Shown: in pieces, positions 18,240-27,511 of the stretch | Numbering within the stretch: the first letter of the stretch is position 1 | Layout: the number at the start of each line of letters is the position of its first letter | Assembly (NCBI GenBank): GCA_024460105.1 | Contig: JANFXS010000007.1 | Location: 90,760 to 154,759, forward strand | DNA: 64,000 bases | DNA from: Anaerotignum faecicola | GTDB lineage: Bacteria > Bacillota > Clostridia > Lachnospirales > Anaerotignaceae | Direction: 5' to 3' | Position numbers and translations under genes: made by a program | Notes under the pieces: generated by a model | Seen by the model: the letters and a program-made list of their open reading frames with translations, nothing else | Told to the model about the DNA's origin: nothing | Database searches by the model: none

Positions 18240-20339
18240 ATGAAAACTTATGCGACAGGTGAAATCAGAAACATTGTGGTATTGGGTCACAGCGGATGCG
18301 GTAAAACATCAGTCACAGAATCAGCCCTTTATTTCTCAGGCGTGACCAAAAGGTTTGGCAAGGTTACAGAGGGAAATACCGTAAGCGACTATGACCCGGA
18401 AGAGATTAAAAGAAAAGTTTCCATACAAAGCTCAATAATCCCTGTAGAATGGCTTAACACAAAAATCAATTTTATTGATACGCCGGGCTATTTTGATTTC
18501 GTAGGCGAAGTTAGGGCGGCTTTAAGCGTTGCGGACGCAGCTTTGATTGTCGTTTCTGGAAAATCAGGGCCGGAAGTAGGTACGGAAAAAGCATGGGATT
18601 ATTGCGAAGAATACAATATGCCTAGAATGGTATTGGTTAATCAGATGGATGACGATAATGCCGACTTCAATGTTGCTCTTGGCCAGATGCGTAAAAAATT
18701 CGGTAAAGCAATAGCTCCGTTCCAAATACCTTTACGCGATGATGAAGGAAAATTTATAGGTTTTATTAATTGTATAGAAAGAGAAGCGCGCCTTATTCAA
18801 GACAGCAAAGCGGGTAAAATACTTGTGGAGGCTGAAGTTCCGGAAATTATGATGGGCGAAGTTGAAAGCCTCAGAGGAATGTTAATTGAAGCAGCAGCCG
18901 AAGCGGACGATGAACTGCTTGAAAAATATTTTAATGATGAAGAATTAACTCAAGATGAAATATATAGAGGGCTTAATGCCGGTATTAAGAGCGGGGCTGT
19001 CGCTCCCGTACTTTGCGGCGCCGTAACTTTAGGATACGGGATAAAAGTTCTTATGAATGCGATAGTTAAGTATATTCCGGCGTCGAATATATGCAGACCT
19101 GTAATTGAATGCGATGATTTCAAAGTTGGAGGAAAGGTTGAAAGAAGAAACGATGTCGACGACCATTTTTCAGCCTTTGTATTTAAAACAATAGCAGACC
19201 CATATATAGGAAGGCTTAATATTTTCCGTGTAATGAGCGGTAAATTAACAAAGGATATGACAATTTATAACCCAAATAAGGATACGCTTGAGAAAGCTTC
19301 ACATATATATGTTGTAAGGGGAAAGGAGCAAATTGAAGTTGACGAACTTTGTGCCGGAGATATTGGCGCGCTTTCAAAACTTACGAATACTACAACCCAG
19401 GATACGCTTTGTTCTAAAGATTTCCCTGTTGTACTACCTAAGATTAATTTCCCTGAGAGCGTACATTCTATGGCAATAAAACCAAAAGGAAAAGGCGACG
19501 AGGATAAAATATCTGCCGCCCTTACGAAACTACGCGAGGAAGATCCTACAATAAAAACCGAAGTCAATACGGAAACAAAACAGTCGTTAGTGTATGGCAT
19601 AGGCGAACAGCATCTTGATATACTCATTGAAAAACTGAAAAATAAATATAAGATTGAAGCTGAGCTTGAAGAACCTATCATTCCGTTTAGGGAAATGATT
19701 AAGTCCCGTGTTGAAGTAAGGGGCAAATATAAGAAACAGTCCGGAGGGCATGGGCAGTATGGAGACGTACTTATGGTTTTTGAACCGTCAGGAGATTTGA
19801 CTCAACAATATGTTTTTGAAGAAAAAATATTTGGCGGTTCTGTTCCGAAAGCATACTTCCCCGCTGTTGAAAAAGGAATTCAGGAGTGTATTAACAACGG
19901 CGTTCTTGCCGGATATCCTGTTGTAGGTTTAAAGGCCACGCTTATTGACGGAAGCTATCACCCTGTAGATTCAAGTGAAATGGCTTTTAAAATGGCAACT
20001 GCAATGGCTTTTAAAGACGGTCTTGCGCAGGCGAAACCTACAATACTTGAACCGATAGGTAAGGTAGAAGTTCTTATGCCTGAAAAATATATGGGCGATA
20101 TAATGGGAGATATTAATAAAAGACGCGGCCGTATACTTAAAATGGATCCTGAAGGGAAAAACATGCGTATTTTTGCAGAAGTTCCGCTTAGTGAAATGTA
20201 TAAATACTGCACGGATCTCAGATCCATAACTCAAAGCCGTGGGGAATATAACTGTAAATTTGAAAGGTATGAAGAAGCGCCTATTGAAATACAGCAGAAA
20301 GTAATTGAAAAAAGAAAAAAAGAAACTGAAAATAAATAA
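18240..20339 (+). CDS. Elongation factor G paralogue (EF-G2-like) with altered GTPase motifs
   Basis: A protein of 699 residues, full EF-G length with G domain, domains II-V and the domain IV glycine-rich stretch (GGHGQYGD). The GTPase motifs differ from canonical EF-G. The P-loop is GHSGCGKT (16-23) in place of GHIDAGKT. The switch I RGITI is replaced by RKVSI at 58-62. DTPGH is DTPGYFDF with Tyr84 in place of the catalytic histidine. NKMD is NQMD at 134-137. This pattern belongs to the second EF-G class of clostridia and relatives, so its role is probably a specialised or stress-related translation function rather than housekeeping. AGGTAGG precedes the ATG. Monocistronic. Confidence 0.9.
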   Translation: MKTYATGEIRNIVVLGHSGCGKTSVTESALYFSGVTKRFGKVTEGNTVSDYDPEEIKRKVSIQSSIIPVEWLNTKINFIDTPGYFDFVGEVRAALSVADAALIVVSGKSGPEVGTEKAWDYCEEYNMPRMVLVNQMDDDNADFNVALGQMRKKFGKAIAPFQIPLRDDEGKFIGFINCIEREARLIQDSKAGKILVEAEVPEIMMGEVESLRGMLIEAAAEADDELLEKYFNDEELTQDEIYRGLNAGIKSGAVAPVLCGAVTLGYGIKVLMNAIVKYIPASNICRPVIECDDFKVGGKVERRNDVDDHFSAFVFKTIADPYIGRLNIFRVMSGKLTKDMTIYNPNKDTLEKASHIYVVRGKEQIEVDELCAGDIGALSKLTNTTTQDTLCSKDFPVVLPKINFPESVHSMAIKPKGKGDEDKISAALTKLREEDPTIKTEVNTETKQSLVYGIGEQHLDILIEKLKNKYKIEAELEEPIIPFREMIKSRVEVRGKYKKQSGGHGQYGDVLMVFEPSGDLTQQYVFEEKIFGGSVPKAYFPAVEKGIQECINNGVLAGYPVVGLKATLIDGSYHPVDSSEMAFKMATAMAFKDGLAQAKPTILEPIGKVEVLMPEKYMGDIMGDINKRRGRILKMDPEGKNMRIFAEVPLSEMYKYCTDLRSITQSRGEYNCKFERYEEAPIEIQQKVIEKRKKETENK

Positions 20340-20351
20340 TATCAAAATATA

Positions 20352-20387
20352 AAAAAACAGGCCGATAAATCGCGGCCTGTTTTTTTA
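20352..20387 (+). terminator. Intrinsic terminator after EF-G paralogue
   Basis: ACAGGCCG pairs with CGGCCTGT around an 8-base loop, flanked by A and T runs. Confidence 0.9.
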
Positions 20388-20510
20388 TACTCAATTTAAA
20401 GTTAAGACTGTAGAATGGATTTATAATTTCATTACATAATTTAAACTGATGTATTTTATTAATTTTTACAAAAGGATTGAAAAATATGTGTTATTATAAT
20501 TTCAAATTTA

Positions 20511-20539
20511 TTGACATCAATTCCATTAATTGGTATACT
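20511..20539 (+). promoter_or_regulatory. Near-consensus sigma-A promoter upstream of YkvI-type transporter
   Basis: TTGACA, 17 bases, TATACT. Transcription from here would give a leader of about 85 bases containing AAGGAAGGGG followed by the mini-frame TTG AGA TTC TAA (20568-20579). Confidence 0.8.
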
Positions 20540-20630
20540 AAACCAAAGTTTTAAGGAAGGGGTTTTGTTGAGATTCTAAGTTTTGCCAATTACTTATTAT
20601 TTATATGCAGAGGTTAAAAGGAGGAGTTTT

Positions 20631-21794
20631 ATGACGTCTGGGAATGTTAAAAAGGCTGGTTTTGCCGCGATGTTTTCGGTTGCTTCAGTTTGGTTTACAA
20701 CACATGCCGGGGCAGGGTTTGCGACAGGTAATCAGGCATGGCAGTATTATGCCATATACGGTGTTCCGGGGATGATTTTCCCGCTTGTTTCGATGGGTAT
20801 TTTATCTTTTGCTCTTTATGAACTTATGTTAATGAGCCAGCTTATTAATGCGAGGAGCTACGGCGATGTTATGAGGTGCCTTTTCAGGCCTCATGAAAAG
20901 TTATACATACTGTTTGAGGTGTTTAACTACTGTATAGTGCTTGCGGCAGTAGGAGGGGTTATTTCTGCGGCAACGGGAATGATACAGGAAATTATACCGA
21001 TGCATATAATATTTGCAACAATCGTTGTCGGAGTTATGTTATTTATCTTAATTATATTTGGCGCTGATCTTGTCAGAAAAGTTTCTACAATACTTGGTAT
21101 TCTTATTATTGTATCAGGGTTTACTATTTATATTATTGGATTTATTAAGAGTATTGACGTTGTAGGTGCGGCGGTTTCAGCTATGGACGCCCCTAGCGGG
21201 TGGATTTATCCATTATGGAGAGCTATAATTTATTGTGGTTTCCAGTGTGTTGCGGTTCCGGCAGTTATCGCATGCTGCGAACATCTCAATACCAAAACAA
21301 GCATAAAAGGCGCTTCGTTTATCGGGTTTTTGATGAATGGTTTTGGAGTTGCTCTTGCGGTATGGATGCTGGTAGGTTGGAAAGACGGAATTTTGGAAGC
21401 TAATGCAATTACACTCCCAAATCTTTATGTATGCGAGCAGCTTGGGATAAGCTTTTTATTCTATTTTTATAAAATATGTTTGTTCTGCTGTTTAATATCG
21501 ACAGGTGTGTCATGCATTTTCGGTATTGTAGTAAGGCTTGAAAATTCAATTTTTAAAAATTCCAAAGGCGTTATGAGCGATATATTTGTACGTCGTATAT
21601 TTATATCAATAGTTGCTATTTTAGTTTGTATGGGTATTTCTTCATTTGGACTTACAAAAATTGTTTCGGTCGGCTATAAATACTGCGGTTATCTTGCCTT
21701 GGTTATATGCGTTATACCGGCTCTTACTATTGGGCATAAGAAAAATAAGGATATGCTTAACAGTGGAAATACCGGTTTAATTATAAAAGAATAA
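20631..21794 (+). CDS. YkvI-family membrane transporter
   Basis: A protein of 387 residues with about ten hydrophobic helices and the N-terminal GAGFATGNQAWQYYA stretch typical of YkvI-like proteins, which are distantly related to amino acid/sodium symporters. The substrate is unproven; an amino acid or dipeptide is likely given the next genes. The ATG at 20631 has AAGGAGGAG 4 bases upstream. An in-frame TTG at 20583 would add 16 residues without a matching ribosome binding site. A strong promoter lies 92 bases upstream. A hairpin separates it from the dipeptidase gene. Confidence 0.85.
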   Translation: MTSGNVKKAGFAAMFSVASVWFTTHAGAGFATGNQAWQYYAIYGVPGMIFPLVSMGILSFALYELMLMSQLINARSYGDVMRCLFRPHEKLYILFEVFNYCIVLAAVGGVISAATGMIQEIIPMHIIFATIVVGVMLFILIIFGADLVRKVSTILGILIIVSGFTIYIIGFIKSIDVVGAAVSAMDAPSGWIYPLWRAIIYCGFQCVAVPAVIACCEHLNTKTSIKGASFIGFLMNGFGVALAVWMLVGWKDGILEANAITLPNLYVCEQLGISFLFYFYKICLFCCLISTGVSCIFGIVVRLENSIFKNSKGVMSDIFVRRIFISIVAILVCMGISSFGLTKIVSVGYKYCGYLALVICVIPALTIGHKKNKDMLNSGNTGLIIKE

Positions 21795-21833
21795 TATTAA
21801 CGGAATTTTGCATATAAAATAATAAGTGATTTT

Positions 21834-21869
21834 AAACAAGATGCGGAAACACTGCATCTTGTTTTATTT
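21834..21869 (+). terminator. Intrinsic terminator or attenuator between transporter and dipeptidase
   Basis: AAACAAGATGC and GCATCTTGTTTT form an 11-bp stem with a 9-base loop followed by TTATTT. It ends only a few bases before the dipeptidase ribosome binding site, so it may modulate read-through. Confidence 0.8.
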
Positions 21870-21882
21870 AGGAGGATATTAA

Positions 21883-22809
21883 ATGTTGAGTTTGTTTGAT
21901 TCGCACTGCGACACAGTATGCAAAGCATATGAAAGCAATATGGAATTATTTGAAAATAATCTTCATATTGATCTTAAACGCATGCGTCAATTTAATTCTA
22001 TGGTTCAGATCTTTGCCGTATGGTTGGATAAGAAGTATTTATGCGATGCGTTTAACGAAACAAACAGAAGGCTTGATTTTTATTATGAACAAGTTAAAAG
22101 AAACGAAAATATAATTTCGCACTGCAATAAATATTCGGATATTATAGAATGTAGGAAAAACGGTAAAATTGGAGGGATACTTTCGCTTGAAGGCGGAGAA
22201 GCTATAGAAGGCAGTTTGGAAAAATTACGTTTTTTCTATAACAGGGGCGTACGCGCAATGACGCTCACATGGAATTATAAAAATGAAATAGGCTGTGGGG
22301 CAGGCGTTAAAAGTGGCGGTATATCGGAGTTTGGATTTGAAACAATAAAAGAAATGGAAAAATTAGGCATGATTATAGACGTTTCACATTTAAATGACGA
22401 TAGTTTTTGGGATGTTGCAAAATTTGCTTCAAGACCGTTTATTGCAAGCCATTCAAATTCCAGAAAGAAAACAAATGTTAAAAGGAACTTAACGGATGCT
22501 CAGTTAAAAGCGGTTGCAAATTCTGGCGGAGCGGTTGGAATTAATTTGTGCCCTGTTTTTTTAAGCAGGAAGCCAAGAGCCGCGATAAATGACGTACTTA
22601 TACATATAGAGCATATGGTTAAAGTTTTTGGAGTTGATTATATCGGGTTTGGGTGCGATTTCGACGGTATTGATGATACTCCTGCTGGAATTGATGATAT
22701 TTCGTGCCTTAAAAGCCTGTTTGAGTCCATAGAAAAAAGATTTGGCGAAACGGCGGCCGAAAAAATTTGTTATAAAAATTTTATGAGAGTGTTGTCAAAA
22801 ATTATTTGA
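21883..22809 (+). CDS. Membrane dipeptidase (peptidase M19 family)
   Basis: A protein of 308 residues without a signal peptide, so probably cytoplasmic despite the family name. Metal-binding features of M19 zinc dipeptidases are visible. The N-terminal H-x-D is in FDSHCDT, the glutamate is in LEGGEAIEG, the distal histidines are in DVSHLND and IASHSNS, and the final aspartate region is GFGCDFDGID. The enzyme hydrolyses dipeptides. AGGAGG lies 8 bases before the ATG. Its place directly after a transporter suggests uptake and cleavage of small peptides. Confidence 0.93.
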   Translation: MLSLFDSHCDTVCKAYESNMELFENNLHIDLKRMRQFNSMVQIFAVWLDKKYLCDAFNETNRRLDFYYEQVKRNENIISHCNKYSDIIECRKNGKIGGILSLEGGEAIEGSLEKLRFFYNRGVRAMTLTWNYKNEIGCGAGVKSGGISEFGFETIKEMEKLGMIIDVSHLNDDSFWDVAKFASRPFIASHSNSRKKTNVKRNLTDAQLKAVANSGGAVGINLCPVFLSRKPRAAINDVLIHIEHMVKVFGVDYIGFGCDFDGIDDTPAGIDDISCLKSLFESIEKRFGETAAEKICYKNFMRVLSKII

Positions 22810-22988
22810 ATATATGCGGAATTTTATGTTTTTTTGAAATGCATAAGATGTTTTTATCAATTCCATATATAATAAAATTAACGGCGGTTCAGATTAAAAT
22901 ATATTGGTCAAAATTTATTGCAAAACAGATTTTTATGGTATAAAATGTTAAATGTGATTTTAAGGATAAAATATTTTGAGGTGATTAT

Positions 22989-24185
22989 ATGGAATTATCT
23001 AAAAGGGCTCTAAGCATTAAACCGTCGACAACCCTTGTTATAACGGCAAAAGCAGGGGAGCTTAGGGAAGCGGGGAAAGATGTTGTCGGTTTTGCGGCAG
23101 GCGAACCTGATTTTGATACTCCGGAACATATAAGGAACGCGGCTGTCGAGGCAATTAACTGTGGATTTACAAGGTATACTCCGGCGTCTGGAACTATGGA
23201 ACTTAGAAAGGCGGTTTGCAAAAAGCTTAAGGAAGATAACGGCCTTGAATACGAACCCGGGCAGATTGTTGTTTCAAACGGTGCAAAACATTCTTTAACC
23301 AATACGTTTATGGCAATACTTAACGATGGCGATGAAGTTATTATACCTGCTCCATACTGGCTAAGCTATTCTGCAATGGTAACAATCGCAGGCGGCGTTC
23401 CGATAATCGTACAGACAAAAAAAGAAAACAATTTTATGCTTACAAGAGAAGAGCTTGAAAAGGCATATACAGATAAAACGAAGGCAATCATGCTCACAAC
23501 GCCCTCAAATCCGACCGGCATGATTTCATCAGAAGCCGACCTTAAGACTATTGCCGACTTTGCGGTTGAAAAAGATCTGCTTGTAATTTCAGATGAAATA
23601 TATGAAAAGCTGATATACAATAAAGACAAAAAGCATATAAGCATCGCTTCTTTAGGAAAAGAAATTTATGACAGGACAATAGTAATTAACGGGGTTTCAA
23701 AAAGCTATGCCATGACAGGGTGGAGAATAGGATATTCTGCAAGTTCTCCGGCAATTGCAAAATGTATCGGTTCGCTTCAAAGCCACATGACGTCAAATGC
23801 CAATTCTGTGGCGCAAAAGGCCGCATTGGCTGCCCTTACGGGCTCACAGGAATGTGTTGAACAAATGAGAAAAGAATTTGAAAAACGCTGTGATTATATA
23901 TACGAAAGAGAGGAAGCTATACCTTTAATTTCGGCGCTTAAACCTGAAGGCGCGTTTTATCTTTTTATAGATGTTTCAAAAACTTTTGGAAAAAGATATA
24001 ACGGTTTAGAGATAAAATCGGCCGCTGATTTTGCATCTTTGCTCCTCGAAAATAAACTTACGGCAGTTGTTCCATGTGCTGATTTCGGTATGCCGGAGTA
24101 TATAAGGCTTTCATATGCAATATCAATGGAAAATATTAAAAAGGGTATGGACAGGATAGAAGAATTTGTTAAAGAATTAGAGTAA
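22989..24185 (+). CDS. PLP-dependent aminotransferase, aspartate/aromatic class I
   Basis: A protein of 398 residues of fold type I. The PLP lysine is in NGVSKSYAMTGWRIGY (about residue 236). The N-terminal segment GFAAGEPDFDTPEHI and TTPSNPTGMI are typical of the AspC-like subgroup common in Bacillus and clostridia. It transfers amino groups between amino acids and 2-oxo acids. Aspartate or aromatic substrates are likely but not distinguishable here. GAGGTGATT precedes the ATG. The Nudix gene follows within 45 bases. Confidence 0.93.
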   Translation: MELSKRALSIKPSTTLVITAKAGELREAGKDVVGFAAGEPDFDTPEHIRNAAVEAINCGFTRYTPASGTMELRKAVCKKLKEDNGLEYEPGQIVVSNGAKHSLTNTFMAILNDGDEVIIPAPYWLSYSAMVTIAGGVPIIVQTKKENNFMLTREELEKAYTDKTKAIMLTTPSNPTGMISSEADLKTIADFAVEKDLLVISDEIYEKLIYNKDKKHISIASLGKEIYDRTIVINGVSKSYAMTGWRIGYSASSPAIAKCIGSLQSHMTSNANSVAQKAALAALTGSQECVEQMRKEFEKRCDYIYEREEAIPLISALKPEGAFYLFIDVSKTFGKRYNGLEIKSAADFASLLLENKLTAVVPCADFGMPEYIRLSYAISMENIKKGMDRIEEFVKELE

Positions 24186-24227
24186 TTCATTTATGCATAA
24201 TTATAATTAAAAAACGGAGGTAACGGC

Positions 24228-24761
24228 ATGAGCTATGAAACTATTGACAGTCAATGTGTTTATAAGGGGAAAGTAATGGAAATTCATAAGGATAAAGTTG
24301 TAATGCCCAACGGAAATGTTACTGTCAGGGAAACTGTTGTAAGAGGCCATGCCGTTGGCATTATTCCCGTTGACGAAAACGGAAATATTATATTTGTGCG
24401 CCAATACCGCCATGCGGCAAGGGACTTTATTTTGGAAATTCCGGCCGGAATGATTGAAAAAGGTGAAGAACCCGTTGAAGCCGCAAAAAGGGAATTGGAA
24501 GAGGAAACCGGATATAAGTGCGAAACGCCGTATTTTATAAGCGATTCATATATGGCAATAGGAATATGTACCGAAAAAGTGTATCTTTATATAGCCGAAA
24601 ATTTAGAAAAAGGCGCTCCCAATCCGGATCCTGATGAATTTATAGAGCTTGAAAGGCACAGCGTAAATGAAGCCGTTGAAATGATATTTTCAGGCAAAAT
24701 ACATGATATTAAAACAATGGCGGCAATTTTGGCATATAAAGAGTATAAAAGCGGTAAGTGA
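24228..24761 (+). CDS. ADP-ribose pyrophosphatase-type Nudix hydrolase
   Basis: A protein of 177 residues of the NudF/YqkG type. The N-terminal dimerisation strand region is followed by FVRQYRHAARDFILEIPAG and the Nudix box (GMIEKGEEPVEAAKRELEEE plus TGY). It cleaves ADP-ribose to AMP and ribose 5-phosphate. CGGAGGTAACGGC precedes the ATG. It lies between the aminotransferase and a LUD-domain gene. Confidence 0.92.
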   Translation: MSYETIDSQCVYKGKVMEIHKDKVVMPNGNVTVRETVVRGHAVGIIPVDENGNIIFVRQYRHAARDFILEIPAGMIEKGEEPVEAAKRELEEETGYKCETPYFISDSYMAIGICTEKVYLYIAENLEKGAPNPDPDEFIELERHSVNEAVEMIFSGKIHDIKTMAAILAYKEYKSGK

Positions 24762-24873
24762 TGAAAATATTTCATGTTAAACAAATAATTTAAAACGATC
24801 GTGCTGATAATATTAACTATTAACAGCAATTATACAAAACCAGAAGTTAATTTGTTTAAAGGGGGAAAACAAT

Positions 24874-25512
24874 ATGGCAACACCGTTAGAATTAAGAAAT
24901 GAATTGTTGGCCGAAAGGATTATAAAAGGCCTTAAAAAGCGCAATATGGAAGGATACTACTGTCCTACAGCTCAGGAAGCCGTTAAAAAAGCCCTTGAAC
25001 TTGTGCCGGAAGGCAGTTCTATGACATGGGGCGGCACAATGTCTGTGAGGGACATAGGGCTTGCAAAAGCTTTTATCGAAGGCAATTATGATGTTTTTGA
25101 TCGTGATACATGCGACGATCCTGTGAAGCTTCAGGAAGGCATGAGAAAAGCTTTTTCGATGGATTGGTTCATTACAAGCACAAATGCAATTACCGAGGAC
25201 GGCGAGCTTGTTAATATTGACGGATTGGGAAACAGGGTTGCGGCAATTACATTCGGGCCTAAAAATGTACTTTTTATTGTTGGTTTAAATAAGGTTACTC
25301 AGGATTTGGACAGTGCATTCAAAAGGGCAAGAAGCACGGCGGCGCCGATTAACGCCGCAAGGTTTGATATTAAAACGCCTTGCCGTGTCGACGGTACATG
25401 CCATGACTGCAATTCTCCTGAATGTATTTGCTGCAGTATGCATGTTTTAAGACATTCAAAAATTCCAAACAGAGTTAAAGTTATACTTGTCGGCGAACCG
25501 CTTGGATATTAA
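24874..25512 (+). CDS. LUD-domain protein (LutC/YkgG-like, DUF162)
   Basis: A protein of 212 residues. It contains the LUD pattern VPEGSSMTWGGTMSVRDIGL and IDGLGNRVAAITFGPKNVLF, and ends with a cysteine-rich C terminus (CRVDGTCHDCNSPECICCS) that could bind a metal or Fe-S cluster. LutC-type proteins act in lactate oxidation, but here no lutA or lutB neighbours exist and this stand-alone clostridial form has no assigned reaction. AAAGGGGG precedes the ATG. A terminator follows. Confidence 0.88.
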   Translation: MATPLELRNELLAERIIKGLKKRNMEGYYCPTAQEAVKKALELVPEGSSMTWGGTMSVRDIGLAKAFIEGNYDVFDRDTCDDPVKLQEGMRKAFSMDWFITSTNAITEDGELVNIDGLGNRVAAITFGPKNVLFIVGLNKVTQDLDSAFKRARSTAAPINAARFDIKTPCRVDGTCHDCNSPECICCSMHVLRHSKIPNRVKVILVGEPLGY

Positions 25513-25529
25513 AATATAGCATATATCAT

Positions 25530-25572
25530 AAAAAGGCATAAAACCTGTTATTTTGGGTATATGCCTTTTTTG
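25530..25572 (+). terminator. Intrinsic terminator after LUD gene
   Basis: AAAAGGCATA and TATGCCTTTT form a 10-bp stem with an 18-base partly paired loop, followed by TTGTATTTTAT. Confidence 0.85.
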
Positions 25573-25821
25573 TATTTTATATAAAAAATTAATGATTATG
25601 TCTGCAAACAGTTTACTTTTTTTTGAAAAACATTTATAATTTTCATGTAGTCTGTAATTTTAAATAAAATTTTATGAAATGATATTGTAAAATTTTAACT
25701 GTATTTACAGCATAGCATCTGTACTTTTGTTTGGATTTCTGTTACAAACATCTTAAATTATTTTACAACATAATAAATAATTGGTGATATAAGGGCTTTT
25801 TGAATGAAAGGTGATTAATAT
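25573..25821 (+). other. Intergenic region upstream of sigma-54 activator
   Basis: About 250 bases of AT-rich DNA. No -24/-12 element was seen here, so the activator gene is probably driven by a sigma-A promoter. The ribosome binding site GAAAGGTGATTA is visible. Confidence 0.45.
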
Positions 25822-27243
25822 ATGGAAGACAACGGCAGAGGAAAAGTTCCGGAAGACCTTAAAGAAATATTATATAATAAACTCTTGCATAACCCTTTTT
25901 TAGGAATTAATATAACCGACGGAAACGGCAGGGTGTTGTTTCTGAATGAGGCGCAGGGGCGGATAACAGGCCAGCATTACAGTAAATATATGGGAAAAAC
26001 CATGTTTCAGGTTGAAAAAGAAAAAACGGTAACGAATTCCGCAACTGTAAGCGTACTTAAAAGCCAGAGTGAGGTTATGCTTACGCAGAAAGTATCGAAC
26101 GGAAAAGTATTTCAAGTTCAGGGCGTGCCTATAAAGGACGAAACAGGTAAAATAAAGTATGTTCTTAATTACCTTCTTGACGTTTCCGAACTGGCTCAGA
26201 TAAAAGAGAAAATATCAGAAATTGAAGCTTACAAAGAAAAGCTTGAAAACGAATATGAAAACCTAAAAAAAACGCTTGATAAAAAAGGCAATCTTGTTTA
26301 CCAAAGCAATATAATGCAGAAAATAGTTGAACGTGCAAAAAAGGTTGCGGAAAGCGACGTAACAGTTTTGATATTCGGCCCATCCGGTTCTGGGAAAGAG
26401 CATATAGCGGATATAATACACGCTGAAAGCAAGAGGAAAGATAAGGCGTTTGTTAAAATTAACTGTGCGGCAATACCCGAACAGCTTTTGGAATCTGAAC
26501 TTTTCGGTTACGAGCCCGGGGCATTTACGGGAGGAAACCCAAAAGGAAAAAAAGGGCTTTTGGAAGTAGCGGACGGCGGATCGCTTTTACTTGATGAAAT
26601 AGGGGAACTTCCGTTAAGTTTGCAGTCAAAACTTCTAAGGGTTCTTCAGGATCATGAAGTTAGGCGTATTGGCGGGAGCAGAACGATAAATGTAGATTTC
26701 AGGCTTATCGCTTCAACAAACGCGCCATTGCGTGAAATGATTGCCGAAAAGAAATTCAGGGAAGACTTATATTACAGGCTTAATGTAATTGAAATTGCTA
26801 TTCCCGGGCTTGATAAAAGGCGTGAAGACATACCTCTTATTGTAGAACACTTTATAAGGCTTTTTAATGCAAAGTACGGTACTTCGAAAACTATAGACAG
26901 CGATGCAATCAAATATCTTGCGGGAGAAGATTATCCGGGAAATGTGCGCGAATTGCGGAATATAGTTGAAAGGCTAATAATTCAAAGTTCAGGCGACAGG
27001 ATTACGCTTAGGGATGCATATGAAGCTTTAGGGATTATTAAAGTTAACGTAAGGGGAAACGATATATCTGTTAATTTTGAAAATATAATGGACGCCTCTT
27101 TGAAGGATATGGTTGCAGAATATGAAAAGGCGATTTTAACGGAGTATATGAAAATTTACGGAAGCGGAACGGCAGTTGCTAAGAAACTTAAAGCAGATCA
27201 ATCTACGATTTCAAGAAAACTTGCAAAGTATAAAATAAATTAA
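25822..27243 (+). CDS. Sigma-54-dependent transcriptional activator (PAS-AAA+-HTH)
   Basis: A protein of 473 residues. A PAS sensor at about 18-125 is followed by a coiled-coil linker (about 125-160) and an AAA+ domain at about 165-395. The AAA+ domain has Walker A GPSGSGKE, Walker B GSLLLDEIGELP and the sigma-54 contact loop GAFTGG, where most relatives have GAFTGA. A C-terminal helix-turn-helix (VAKKLKADQSTISRKLAKYK) resembles the TyrR/Fis type. It would bind distal sites and open sigma-54 promoters in response to a PAS-sensed ligand. The only -24/-12 element I found in the window is 240 bases downstream. Confidence 0.93.
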   Translation: MEDNGRGKVPEDLKEILYNKLLHNPFLGINITDGNGRVLFLNEAQGRITGQHYSKYMGKTMFQVEKEKTVTNSATVSVLKSQSEVMLTQKVSNGKVFQVQGVPIKDETGKIKYVLNYLLDVSELAQIKEKISEIEAYKEKLENEYENLKKTLDKKGNLVYQSNIMQKIVERAKKVAESDVTVLIFGPSGSGKEHIADIIHAESKRKDKAFVKINCAAIPEQLLESELFGYEPGAFTGGNPKGKKGLLEVADGGSLLLDEIGELPLSLQSKLLRVLQDHEVRRIGGSRTINVDFRLIASTNAPLREMIAEKKFREDLYYRLNVIEIAIPGLDKRREDIPLIVEHFIRLFNAKYGTSKTIDSDAIKYLAGEDYPGNVRELRNIVERLIIQSSGDRITLRDAYEALGIIKVNVRGNDISVNFENIMDASLKDMVAEYEKAILTEYMKIYGSGTAVAKKLKADQSTISRKLAKYKIN

Positions 27244-27246
27244 ATA

Positions 27247-27262
27247 TGTAAATATGCATATT
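27247..27262 (+). promoter_or_regulatory. Upstream repeat 1, candidate activator binding site
   Basis: TGTAAATATGCATATT; its first 15 bases recur exactly 86 bases downstream. It contains the palindrome ATATGCATAT and the TyrR-box-like half site TGTAAA. It lies about 265 bases before the expected sigma-54 start site. Confidence 0.5.
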
Positions 27263-27332
27263 ATGATTTTTTTCAAAACAGCTTTTTTTAATTGGTTTTA
27301 AGACAAAATAAAATCCTTATTTTATTTTTCAA

Positions 27333-27347
27333 TGTAAATATGCATAT
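27333..27347 (+). promoter_or_regulatory. Upstream repeat 2, candidate activator binding site
   Basis: TGTAAATATGCATAT is an exact copy of repeat 1, about 165-180 bases before the expected start site. That is the usual distance for an enhancer of a sigma-54 promoter. Confidence 0.55.
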
Positions 27348-27485
27348 ATTTTATTTTTTTAAAACTTAAGAGCATTAACAGTTAATTCCTTTACAATTAA
27401 AAAATATTGCAATTTTCGACTTAATGTCTTTAAATATTCTGAAATTTATATTGTTTTATTTTTATTATTAGAATTAATTTAATAT

Positions 27486-27501
27486 TGGCACCGTATTTGC
27501 T
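27486..27501 (+). promoter_or_regulatory. Sigma-54 (-24/-12) promoter
   Basis: TGGCAC, five bases, TTGCT matches the sigma-54 consensus TGGCAC-N5-TTGCW completely. Transcription would start near 27512 and run toward the end of the convergent DUF4317 gene. Confidence 0.8.
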
Positions 27502-27511
27502 GTGTATAAAA

